From DATBGS01 sp036557885 (lineage in GTDB: Bacteria > Chloroflexota > Ktedonobacteria > Ktedonobacterales > DATBGS01), in contig DATBGS010000017.1 of the NCBI GenBank assembly GCA_036557885.1, positions 1 through 37,923 on the forward strand: a stretch of 37,923 nucleotides of DNA, given 5' to 3'. This document shows, piece by piece, positions 1-8,700 of this stretch. The position numbers and the translations under genes were made by a program. How positions within the stretch are numbered: position 1 is the stretch's first letter; each line of letters opens with the position of its first letter. The notes below the pieces were generated by a model. That model saw nothing but the letters and a program-made list of their open reading frames with translations, had not been told where the DNA came from and made no database searches.

Positions 1-248
<248 letters not shown>

Positions 249-256
249 GGGAGTTG

Positions 257-281
257 CTTCCCGCCTCTTGCAGGTGGGAAG
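257..281 (+). other. Hairpin just after the 16S rRNA
   Basis: CTTCCCGCCT (257-266) pairs with AGGTGGGAAG (272-281), with one G-T pair and a 5-base loop. It lies about 10 bases past the mature 16S end and is not followed by a T-run, so it is more likely a processing structure than a terminator. The role is inferred from position only. Confidence 0.45.
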
Positions 282-415
282 ACACCCAGGTCGAACGGGA
301 AATCGCAAGGTTTCCTGCTTCTTGAACCGTCGAGAGTTATCCACGTAATCAGAGCCTCTGACCTGTTTCCGCGCTTACCACTCTTCAGCGGTCGGGGTGC
401 ACAGAGCAACTATCA

Positions 416-446
416 CAGGGCCTCCCAATTGGGAGGCCCTGTTTTT
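416..446 (+). terminator. Rho-independent terminator after 16S rRNA
   Basis: A perfect 11-bp stem, CAGGGCCTCCC (416-426) and GGGAGGCCCTG (431-441), with an AATT loop, is followed directly by TTTTT (442-446). It lies about 170 bases beyond the 16S end and closes the transcript before any 23S gene. The rest of 247-570 shows no tRNA-like fold and no convincing gene. Confidence 0.9.
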
Positions 447-570
447 CTATCTTCGATTTACACAATCGGGCGACACTCAACAATGATGCTTGAATCTCTG
501 GTACAAAAGTTGCTACCGCCTGAGCGGACATCTTGCACCGAGTTAGACACACAAAGAAAGCAGGTGCGTA

Positions 571-1101
571 GTGGAACGCATCATCCCACACGAATCCTCA
601 CTTCAGCTTCCCGTGCCAGGCACGCCCGCGCCTTTTGCCCTGGTACCATCGCCCGGAATAAAGCCAGGCCGAAATGGAGTCAGGCTGGGGCGCCAGCGCC
701 GCTGGGCACTCATTCTGGAGCAGCATCGCAAGCTGGCCGAACTGCTCTGCTATGTGCTCGATTTTGAGCTAGGAATACAATCCGTTTCCGTGCCACGCCC
801 CAGACTGATCCCCTCACTCTTTCGCGGCTGGGTGCCCGATCTGGTGATTGCCGAGATTCCGGCCTCGCTGGGCGTCCCTTCGCCTACCGATCTCGACTTG
901 CTGCGACCCGTTCTGGCCGCAGCCCAGGCACAACCGGTGCCCATTCCGGTCTTACTTTGCACCGCCTACACCGAAATTACCCCCAGGATGGCGCGTGAAG
1001 CCAGCTTTGCCGGACTGATTCACAAGCCATTTACGCCGAGCACGTTGATCTCGACGGTGCGTGCCATCCTGGAGCCACCCGAAGCCCCCTATTTGCAATG
1101 A
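571..1101 (+). CDS. Degenerate response-regulator receiver (pseudo-receiver) protein
   Basis: A 176-aa protein with a GTG start and an AGGTG stretch a few bases upstream. After a 40-residue unstructured lead, about residues 42-170 follow the CheY-like receiver order: hydrophobic strand 1 (RRWALILE), a helix, PDLVIAEIP at the strand-3/acceptor position, IPVLLCTAYTE at strand 4 with the conserved Thr, then GLIHKPF with the conserved Lys. The residues that should hold phosphate are changed: the acidic pair after strand 1 reads EQ, and the acceptor position reads Glu rather than Asp. There is no output domain. The protein is probably a non-phosphorylated or permanently 'on' partner-binding module. 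The fold assignment is good; the loss of phosphorylation is inferred. It stands alone between two terminators. Confidence 0.75.
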   Translation: MERIIPHESSLQLPVPGTPAPFALVPSPGIKPGRNGVRLGRQRRWALILEQHRKLAELLCYVLDFELGIQSVSVPRPRLIPSLFRGWVPDLVIAEIPASLGVPSPTDLDLLRPVLAAAQAQPVPIPVLLCTAYTEITPRMAREASFAGLIHKPFTPSTLISTVRAILEPPEAPYLQ

Positions 1102-1140
1102 GTCGTCCCGCTTACAGCGTCGAAAAGTCGTCCGTAGACA

Positions 1141-1182
1141 CGCCAGGCCCTGCTCTGAATCCAGAGCAAGGCCTGGCGTTCG
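1141..1182 (+). terminator. Two-tier hairpin terminator
   Basis: The outer stem CGCCAGGCC (1141-1149) and GGCCTGGCG (1170-1178) encloses an inner stem GCTCTG (1152-1157) and CAGAGC (1162-1167), followed by a weak TTCGTTCT tract. It ends the receiver gene and separates it from the CHAD gene. Confidence 0.7.
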
Positions 1183-1202
1183 TTCTGCCGGAATGGATTG
1201 GT

Positions 1203-1208
1203 TATAAT
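1203..1208 (+). promoter_or_regulatory. Probable -10 box for the CHAD gene
   Basis: A consensus TATAAT lies about 80 bases before the CHAD start and just after the preceding terminator. No good -35 hexamer is seen at 16-18 bases spacing, so the call rests on the -10 match and location. Confidence 0.4.
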
Positions 1209-1288
1209 GCCTTGAGCCAGTTGGTCTGGATAATGCGCAGCGTTGTTGTAGCAATGTGCGACACTCATGAGCATGCGAGGTTTCACCC

Positions 1289-2845
1289 ATGACGGCGTTT
1301 TCTGAGTTAGGCCACGCGCGCCTGCACCACTACTATCAACAGATGATGGGCTTACGCTCCGATGCGCTGACCAGCGACGACCCGGAGGCCATCCATAAGA
1401 TGCGCGTGGCGGCGCGACGGCTGCGGGTCGTCCTGAAAACCTTCGCTGATTGCTACCCACAAAAGCCCGCGAAACGCCTGACACGCCGGGTGAAACGCCT
1501 GCAACGGGCACTGGGCAAAGTCCGCGATGCTGATGTATTGACGGCGCAACTCCAGAGCGACGAAGAACACGCGCCAGCCACGCAGCGCCCTGGCATTCGC
1601 TGGCTCATCAACCACTTGCAGGCCCAGCGCACTGCCGACTTCCAGGTCGTCCAGCGGCGCCTGCGCAAGCGCAAGGTCGCCCGCGTGGAAGCGGATTTCC
1701 AGGCGACACTGCGCCCCCGCGACCCACTTGATCGCCCGCCAGACATCCAGCAGCCCGAAGGCGCTGACTCGGCAGCGCTTCAGCCCGAAAACAGCATTGC
1801 CGCCCATCTCCAGCCGCTGCTCTTTGCGCGCCTGGCCGAACTGCGCCGCTGGAGCGACGTAGCCCGCAACCCCGACGCCTCTCAGGAACAGCACCAACTG
1901 CGCATCGCTGCAAAACGTCTGCGCTATACTCTCGAACTCTTTAGCGACGCCCTGCCCAGGCAAGCCAGCGAGTTTATCCAGGCACTGAGCGAACTTCAGG
2001 ATGTCTTAGGAGCGCTGCATGATCAGATCGTGCTGCAAGGCATCATGGAGCAGGCGCTCACCGAACCAGAGCAGCCAGAAGCTGAAGAGGCGCACCCCCA
2101 GGGCCAGGAACGTACCGCCCTGAAACGTTTTCTGACGGCTAAATCGCGCGAGCACAGAGCACGCTACGCGGCCTTTCTCTTGTGCTGGGAACGCTGGGAA
2201 GCCCACCACCTGCTGGACCAGATGGACGAGTTTGCTCGCGCGCTTGGCCCCACCCTAACGGAGCGGGAGATCTGCGGCGGCCTGAACGTGGAAGATTGGC
2301 CGCACGCGCGCCAGGTGGCGCGTCTATCGCAGACGCTTTTTGAAGAAACCGCCGCGCTGCATCAACTTGATGAGCGGTCTGTTGTTTTGCTGGGGCGGGC
2401 GGCCCTGCTGCACAACGCTGGCATGCTGATTGAAAAGCGCAGCCACCACAAGCACTCGTTTGAGTTAATCAGCGCCGCCTCGCTCCCCGACGTCTCTGCC
2501 ACAGAGCGGCGCGAAATCGCCTGCATCGCCCGCTATCACCGCCGCGCCCTGCCCAGCCTGCGCCACCCGGAATTTGCCAGCCTGGACAAAGCCGCCCGCG
2601 AGCGCGTCAGCCAACTGGCCGCGCTGGTGCGCCTGGCCGACGCCTGCGACTATCACCACGATGGCCGCGTGGAACACGTGCAGCTTGAACTCGATGGAGA
2701 CGAGGCGCGTCTCTGGCTGACGCCCAGCCCTGGCCTGCACGCCGATGAGGAAATCAGGCAGGCACAGGCCAAAGCCGACCTGTTTGAACAGGTCTTTGAG
2801 CGGAAAATACAGGTAGCTGAGGTGGAATCGGCCCAGGAAAAGTGA
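1289..2845 (+). CDS. CHAD domain protein fused to a GppA/Ppx-type HD domain
   Basis: A 518-aa protein. Residues 1-310 form a CHAD domain, an all-helical domain with conserved His and basic residues that binds polyphosphate. Its two halves are visible: IHKMRVAARRLR around His36, and HQLRIAAKRLRYTLELF around His202. Residues about 330-510 resemble the HD-type domain at the C-terminus of exopolyphosphatase/GppA proteins: His339, LLHNAG at 374-379, His389, RYHR at 416-419, and DACDYHH from 451. The usual metal-binding His-Asp pair reads His-Asn (375-376), so hydrolase activity may be lost or altered. No nucleotide-binding Ppx domain is present. A role in polyphosphate sensing or binding follows from the CHAD family; the precise function is unknown. 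It converges on the KOW gene. Confidence 0.85.
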   Translation: MTAFSELGHARLHHYYQQMMGLRSDALTSDDPEAIHKMRVAARRLRVVLKTFADCYPQKPAKRLTRRVKRLQRALGKVRDADVLTAQLQSDEEHAPATQRPGIRWLINHLQAQRTADFQVVQRRLRKRKVARVEADFQATLRPRDPLDRPPDIQQPEGADSAALQPENSIAAHLQPLLFARLAELRRWSDVARNPDASQEQHQLRIAAKRLRYTLELFSDALPRQASEFIQALSELQDVLGALHDQIVLQGIMEQALTEPEQPEAEEAHPQGQERTALKRFLTAKSREHRARYAAFLLCWERWEAHHLLDQMDEFARALGPTLTEREICGGLNVEDWPHARQVARLSQTLFEETAALHQLDERSVVLLGRAALLHNAGMLIEKRSHHKHSFELISAASLPDVSATERREIACIARYHRRALPSLRHPEFASLDKAARERVSQLAALVRLADACDYHHDGRVEHVQLELDGDEARLWLTPSPGLHADEEIRQAQAKADLFEQVFERKIQVAEVESAQEK

Positions 2846-2851
2846 AATACC

Positions 2852-2916
2852 GCTTGTAGCCCCGCCGTCCCTGGCGGGGAACGCTTACCGGCGCGGTGGC
2901 CGGTGCTGCTACACGC
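2852..2916. repeat. REP-like palindromic intergenic element, copy 1
   Basis: GCTTGTAGCCCCGCC starts the left part, with a small hairpin CCCCGCC...GGCGGGG; a second hairpin ACCGGC...GCCGGT follows, then GCTACACGC. The outer ends GTAGC and GCTAC pair as well. It fills the gap between the convergent CHAD and KOW genes, where it may also act as a terminator. Related copies occur at 15188, 18034, 18820, 23324 and perhaps 24614. Confidence 0.7.
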
Positions 2917-2927
2917 GGGGACGGCTC

Positions 2928-3854
2928 TCAGGCGATGCGCTCCACGTTATAGATCGGCAGCGTCAAGCCCTGGCCTTTTTCCAGGCGCACATACACAGCG
3001 GGGGTATGGATGCCAGAGGGCAACCGCTGGGGCCGCTGGAAGACATGCGTCACCTGCCCAATCTGCCCGGCATATTCGCCGCTGCTCACGCGGACCAGCG
3101 CGCCGTTGATGATGCGCGGGTCGGCTTTGACGGTGGGCACCCGCGTCTCGGCAGGCAGGGAGATCAGCAGTTCCGGGCGTTGGGTGCGGCGTGGGTTGGT
3201 GGCGCCGCTCAGCAGCGCCCAATCGCCGCCGTGCTGTCGCAGCAGCGCCAGCGTTGGCGTCGCCATTGGCCGCGTGCCCAATCCCTCGGTAAAGAGCAAG
3301 ACCGGCACAGGATGATGGTTCTCTGGGATAGCCACCCCATCCAGCAGCGCGGTCAGGTCCACCTGCAACACCTCCTCCAACTCCTCCACCTCCATACTGC
3401 TGGCGATGATGCCCGCCACGCCGCAGGTGGTGGCATGCAGCAGCAAATCTTTGGTCAGGCGCCCCGGCACCACCAGCAGCACCCCGCGATTGAGCGGGAG
3501 CAACTCAGCAGCCACCTTCAAGGCTTCTTTGGAGACGATATTAAGCTGACCAACCGCCTGCCCACCCACGCCAAACAACCCCTGCACCACCGCGACCAGC
3601 CCCTCAATGGTCACTCCCTGCGGGCTGGCATCCACCACCTGCCCGCGCAAGCCCGCTCGCAGCGTCTGGGCGCCAAACCAGGCAGGCGCAAACGGCGCAA
3701 CGCCGCCGCTCCCCAGTGGGGCAATGCGCGCAATGTTCTCATCGGGCTGCACTTCCTGCCCAGGCTCAACCAGCGCCATTCCGGGCCGCTCCATACGGCG
3801 CTCCCTGCGCACCGTGATGCCGGGCAGCACCGGCCAGCCAAGCGGATAATTCAT
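2928..3854 (-). CDS. KOW-motif protein, partner of MutL-like ATPase
   Basis: A 308-aa protein, third gene of the minus-strand cassette. The start lies 16 bases after the ATPase stop, with a GAGGAG ribosome site. Residues about 20-45 (GMALVEPGQEVQPDENIARI) look like a barrel-sandwich-hybrid (biotinyl/lipoyl-like) strand pattern. The middle alternates hydrophobic strands and helices without a motif I can name. Residues about 245-305 contain a KOW-like segment: INGALVRVSSGEYAGQIGQV, then VYVRLEKG. KOW domains usually bind RNA or ribosomal/transcription proteins. I know of no characterised function for this architecture. Tight spacing indicates that it works with the two upstream genes. Confidence 0.7.
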   Translation of the reverse strand: MNYPLGWPVLPGITVRRERRMERPGMALVEPGQEVQPDENIARIAPLGSGGVAPFAPAWFGAQTLRAGLRGQVVDASPQGVTIEGLVAVVQGLFGVGGQAVGQLNIVSKEALKVAAELLPLNRGVLLVVPGRLTKDLLLHATTCGVAGIIASSMEVEELEEVLQVDLTALLDGVAIPENHHPVPVLLFTEGLGTRPMATPTLALLRQHGGDWALLSGATNPRRTQRPELLISLPAETRVPTVKADPRIINGALVRVSSGEYAGQIGQVTHVFQRPQRLPSGIHTPAVYVRLEKGQGLTLPIYNVERIA

Positions 3855-3870
3855 GCTACCGACTCCTCAC

Positions 3871-5799
3871 TCACGCGCCAATTGCCTGTCGCCATTGGGC
3901 CAGCTTTGCCCGCCGATACGTCGGGTCATCGGGCAGGCGCAGCGGGCGGCCCCGCGCATCAATGATCAGCCCGATAATGCCGCCTTCAATGGCTTCACCA
4001 GCGCGGGCCTGCTCACCCGGACCCAGCCCAACATCAATAGTTTTAGAGGGGAACAGCGTCAGCATCGCCTGCTCATTCGCCGTCAGCGGGACCACCTCCA
4101 GCGAACCGTAAGCCACTTCTAGCGTCTTTTTGCGGCCATCCAGATAATCCAGTTGCAGCCGCAGGGCTGGCTCGCCATCCTCAGCGTGTCCAAACGCCGA
4201 AACCACCGTCCCCAGGCGCTGAAGCACCGCGTCGTTTTCGGTGGCCTGCACCGCCGCGATGGGGTCCACCACCGCCACCACGCCCAACTGCGGCGCCAGC
4301 GTCACCGTATCCAGCACCAGCGACGAAATACCGCGCGGCTGGATAGTATCCAGCAGCAGCAGCGCCGCCTGACCATAATGCGGCACATGCGCCAGCACAC
4401 CTCCGGCCCCCAGAATCAGGTCCAGATTCGGCAGCGATTCCAGTTCCATCCCCGGCTGCCCCAGCGCCAGCAAAATCGCCTCGCGTGTCAGGGCGTGCTC
4501 AATCTCCAGTTCGCGCTCAGTATAGGGCAGCAGGTGCGGCTGAATCATCTTTTCCAGCACAAACTGGCGGATTTCTTGCTCGCTCACCTCAAACGAGAGC
4601 CAGCGCGCCACCTGGGCCACGCCCACGCTGCGCAAAATACTTCCCAGCCCCGACGCCACGCCAGCAGTGGCATGCACCGAAGGCAAAAACTCGCCATGTT
4701 CGCCCGCAATCATCACCGAAGTCGCGCTGCCGCCCACATCCACGCCCACCACGTTCATGCCATACTGCCGGGCCAGGAACCGAATCAGGCTGCTAAAAGA
4801 AGTCGCCGTTGCCATCGGCGGCGCCGACATCCAGCCATTCAGCCGATGATAGCCAGCCAGCGTATTGAGCATCTGGCGCTCGTGCAGCAGGCTAATGGCG
4901 GCGCTGAGCGGCGCGAGATGCTGCGGCGTAAACGGCTCGGTCTGGCGCACCTCGGCCTGGGGGCCAAGCTCCTGGCGCAGATGCTCGCTGGCTTCAGGGC
5001 TGCCGGTGTATACAATTGGCAGACGGTCAGTGGGATGAAAAACCGGCAATTTCAGCGTCGCCCGGCTGAAGGACACGCCAGCAGTGGTGCTGTTTTCGGG
5101 CTGACTGTTCACCAACTCCTTCAGCACCAGGGACAGCGACTTGATCACCTCTGGGGCATAGCGTGATGGCGTGCCACCGGACTCCGCCAGCAGCAGCGCG
5201 CGCGGATTCAAGCGGCGCAAATGCTCGATCTGCAACAGCCACTGGAGATCGGGGCCGCCGTTGGGACCAGAGGAAGCCAGTTCAGCCGGGGGCAGCGTCA
5301 TCAGTTCCACATCGGCATACACCCCCGCTACCGCGCGGCGTGCTGTCTCGGCCAACGCCTGCTCGTCCTTGCTGATCTCGACATCAGGCGAGGTCAGGGC
5401 AGTCGCAATCATAGCAACAATCAAAGGGCCGCCAGCGCTCAGCGAAACCACAAACGCATCCACCCCATCGCCATCGCCCTGCTCTGGCGTCAGAATCTGC
5501 CCCCGGCTGGCGATTTTCCGGCCAGCAATGCGCTCTAGTTCGTGGATGGCTTGCAGCACTCCCACCGTAATGTCGCGGTACGGGGGGTAGGCCGTCGTGG
5601 GCGTTTCCGCCCGCGCCAGCAGGCGATATTGCCCCTCGACCACGCCCAACAGCGCGACCTTGGTGAAGATCGAGCCGCAATCAGCGGCCAGAATGGAGCG
5701 GGAGATTGCCCCCGGCACTCCCCCGGCTGGCGGGGTGCCAAATTGATTGGCGGGCGTCCCTGGCACCTGCCAGAGTTGTTCCAGTGGTTGTATCCCCAT
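3871..5799 (-). CDS. MutL/GlmL-family actin-fold (ASKHA) ATPase
   Basis: A 642-aa protein of the family annotated as glutamate mutase MutL/GlmL. This is unrelated to DNA mismatch-repair MutL. It shows phosphate-1 DCGSIFTKVALLG (40-52), phosphate-2 GVDVGGSATSVMIAG (352-366) followed by ATAGVASGLGSILR, and an adenosine-type LDLILGAGGVLAH near residue 470. In clostridia, GlmL sits between the glutamate mutase subunits and is thought to act on the B12 enzyme; no mutase gene is present here. Its ATG overlaps the stop of the upstream scaffold gene by one base (TAATG), implying translational coupling and matched expression. The family call is good. The real client is unknown, and I suspect the LPxWL scaffold or a complex it recruits. 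Confidence 0.85.
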   Translation of the reverse strand: MGIQPLEQLWQVPGTPANQFGTPPAGGVPGAISRSILAADCGSIFTKVALLGVVEGQYRLLARAETPTTAYPPYRDITVGVLQAIHELERIAGRKIASRGQILTPEQGDGDGVDAFVVSLSAGGPLIVAMIATALTSPDVEISKDEQALAETARRAVAGVYADVELMTLPPAELASSGPNGGPDLQWLLQIEHLRRLNPRALLLAESGGTPSRYAPEVIKSLSLVLKELVNSQPENSTTAGVSFSRATLKLPVFHPTDRLPIVYTGSPEASEHLRQELGPQAEVRQTEPFTPQHLAPLSAAISLLHERQMLNTLAGYHRLNGWMSAPPMATATSFSSLIRFLARQYGMNVVGVDVGGSATSVMIAGEHGEFLPSVHATAGVASGLGSILRSVGVAQVARWLSFEVSEQEIRQFVLEKMIQPHLLPYTERELEIEHALTREAILLALGQPGMELESLPNLDLILGAGGVLAHVPHYGQAALLLLDTIQPRGISSLVLDTVTLAPQLGVVAVVDPIAAVQATENDAVLQRLGTVVSAFGHAEDGEPALRLQLDYLDGRKKTLEVAYGSLEVVPLTANEQAMLTLFPSKTIDVGLGPGEQARAGEAIEGGIIGLIIDARGRPLRLPDDPTYRRAKLAQWRQAIGA

Positions 5800-8700
5800 T
5801 AACGCTTAAACCCCAACACGCGCTTGATCTTCGCAAACACACCGCTTGGCGGGCCAATGTCCTCATCCTCCGCGTACCCCGGCGGCATCTCAGGGCCACC
5901 TTCCCAGCCAGCATCTTCAAAACGCTGGCGCGCGCCCTGCGGAGCATCCGGGCGTGGCAATTCCCGCCACTGCGGTGCAGGGCCACCTGTGCCCTGCTCC
6001 CTGGCAGCGGAGCCGCCAGACCGCCCAAACGCCTGCCTAGTCGTGGAAGATCGGCGGCCTGGAGGCGCCCCCCATTCTTGCATGTCTTCTGGCGCGGGCG
6101 GCGGCATACGCCGGACGCCTGATCGCTCCCCGGCAGAAGAACGATCTGGCACATAGCTCTCCCAGCCGCCATCCTCTGCCGAGTCCGCCGAAGGCGCCCG
6201 TCCAGCAGGCTCACCGCCCTTTTTGGCGCCTGGGGATCGTCCTGCCTGGTCACGCTGCGGCCCTCCCGCGCGCGATGCTTGCTGAGTCCCGCGCCCGGAT
6301 GAAGACCCCTGAGCAGGCTCCTCCCCAGCGGCTGGCCCCAGCACCGAGGAAAAGACGCTGGCCGCTGCCTGGCTGGGCGCGCGGTTGGCTTCAGTGGAGA
6401 TGCGCGGACGACGCGGCACGCGCGCCTGGGGCGTGTCTCCGCCTTCGTTTTCTGGGACATGCGCGCCAGGACGCTCAAAGCTCCCCGGTCCTTGCAGCCA
6501 ACCAGGTAACTCACTTTTATCAATCAACGACGCTCCAATCAGCGTACCTGTTCCTGGGGATTCCGGGTCGCGCGGCTGTGCTGGCTGAGAAGACGCAGAG
6601 AACCGGGGCGCTTGTTGTCCTTCCTCAGCGCTGCCTTCTTTCAGCCAGGCCGGGAGCGCCTGCGGGTCAATCAACCCTGGCGCCGAGAAGCTATTGCCCT
6701 CACCTGACTGAGGAGCGTTTGCCAGCCCAGACGGGGAAAGCGGGCTGCCTTCTTCGCTGTTCTTCATCCAGGTGGGCAGCGCTTGCGTATCAATCAATTC
6801 GGCTGCCGAAAACCGCTCTCCTTCCGGGGGAGAAAGCGGGCCGCTTCGGACAGGGGACGTGGGCGGCAGCGACACCGCCGGGTCTGCGGCGCCCTTGAGC
6901 CAGGCGGGTAATGCCTGGGTATCTACTAACTCCGCTGCCGAGAAACTGCCGGTCTGCTGTTTGACAAAGCCGGTGGGCAACGGACTCAACTTAGAAAGGC
7001 TTTCCGAGCGCCCGTCACCAACTGGCGTGGAGGGAGTGGGGGCAGACCCTTCTTGTTTCAGCCAGGCGGGTAACGCCTGGGTATCCACTAACTCCGCTGC
7101 CGAGAAAACGCCGGAACTTGAGGCGCTGGCTGCCTTCTCGCCTTCTGCGCCCTGGCCTTCAGCCTTTAACCAGGCGGGCAGCGCGTGGGTATCTATCAGT
7201 TCTGCCGGGGAGAAAACGCCAGAGCCACTGCCAACCGCAGGCCCCTCTGGAGCCGCAGACGCCGAACCCGCCGACCCGCTCCCCTCGCCATTGGCCTTGA
7301 GCCAGGCAGGGAGCGCCTGGGTATCCACAAGCTCAGCCGCTGAGAAGACATTCGAGATACTCCCAAAAGGGGAACCAGTGGCAGGCGTCGCGGAGGCAGC
7401 AGGTGGCTGGGCGGCGCCTGGCGCCGCCGCTTTCCCCGACTCGGTTTGGAGCCAGGCGGGGAGCGACTGGGTATCTATCAATTCGGCAGCCGAAAAGATG
7501 CCGGAGGTTGTTCCCGCCGGGAGTCCGCCAGTGGTAGGCCGGGGACTATTAAACGGCGCGGGCGGGCCATCCGCCTCGATGTTGCGCAGCCATTCGGGGA
7601 GGCTGGCTTCATCAAGCAGCGAATTTGCCGAAAGTGGGGCCATCCCTGATGCCTGGGCATCCGCGCCACCCTTCGTCCTGGCGGCTGGCGCGGTCCCCTC
7701 GACGCTTGCCAGCGGTGAGGTTTCTGAAGCTTCACGCAACCAGTTGGGCACCGCGTGCTGATCTAACAGATCAGACGCATTAAAGACGTTCGATACCTCA
7801 GCTTGAGGGGTGACGGATGGCGCCGAGAGCATCGTTGGAGCGGGCCTTTCCCCAGCAGACGCGGCAGGCTGGTTTTCCAGCGCTGGAACGCTGGCGTCCG
7901 AATAGACCTGACGCAGCCAATCGGGGAGGTCTTCCTCATGTTCCGCGCCGCGTCCCGCGCCCTGATTTCCCGCGTCTCCACCAGCAGATGTCCGCTCGCT
8001 CGCTTCCTGACGCGGCTTGCTCCCGGTCACGGACTCAGCAACCGTGATGGGCAGGGGCAGCGGCTCCGTCTGGCTGCTTCCGCTCAACCACCCTGGCAGC
8101 GACTCCTCATCAATCAATGAGGCGGCCTCAAAAGGCGGCGGCGTCTGTGCCGAGAATGCCGACGGTGCGCTGGTCGCGCCAAAGGACGCATACGCTTGCG
8201 CTGACCCAGGCATGGCCTGCTGCGCATCAGCCGCCGGGGCAGCCGGGGCAAATGGTGAAATACGCTCGCCAGGCCGATAGAGCGGGGCGCTGCTCGGCGG
8301 CGCAGCGGTTTCGGCTGGCATATACAACGGAGCGCTGCTGGGCATCTCGCTGGGTCGGGCAGAGCGATGCTCACCATCTGGGATACGCAACCAATCTGGC
8401 AGATTTGCGTTTTCCAATGGGGCACCAGGGGCAAAGCGCTCGCCAGAGGGCGCGGCGGGTTCACGGCTCCCTGGGGCGCGCCCCAAAGGAGCACTGCGCG
8501 GAGCCAGAGCATCAAACGCGCTGGGCATGCTAAAAGGCGGGGCGCCAGAAGACGGGGCATACAGCGAAGCGCCGGGGGCTGGGGCCGCTCCAAAAGGCGA
8601 ACCGCCTGGCTCGCGTTGCCTGTTAAAGGGCGATCCACTCGCATCAAAGGGCGATCCACTCGCCGGGCCACCTCCACTCCGGGGGCCACTTGTGCCAGCA

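Noticed and set aside
3871..5799. DNA mismatch repair MutL
   Set aside because: The name is shared only; motifs are of the actin/Hsp70-like ATPase fold, not the GHKL fold.
6772..7761. A repetitive plus-strand frame inside the scaffold gene
   Set aside because: It is the antisense image of the LPxWL repeat array; no ribosome site or domain is present.
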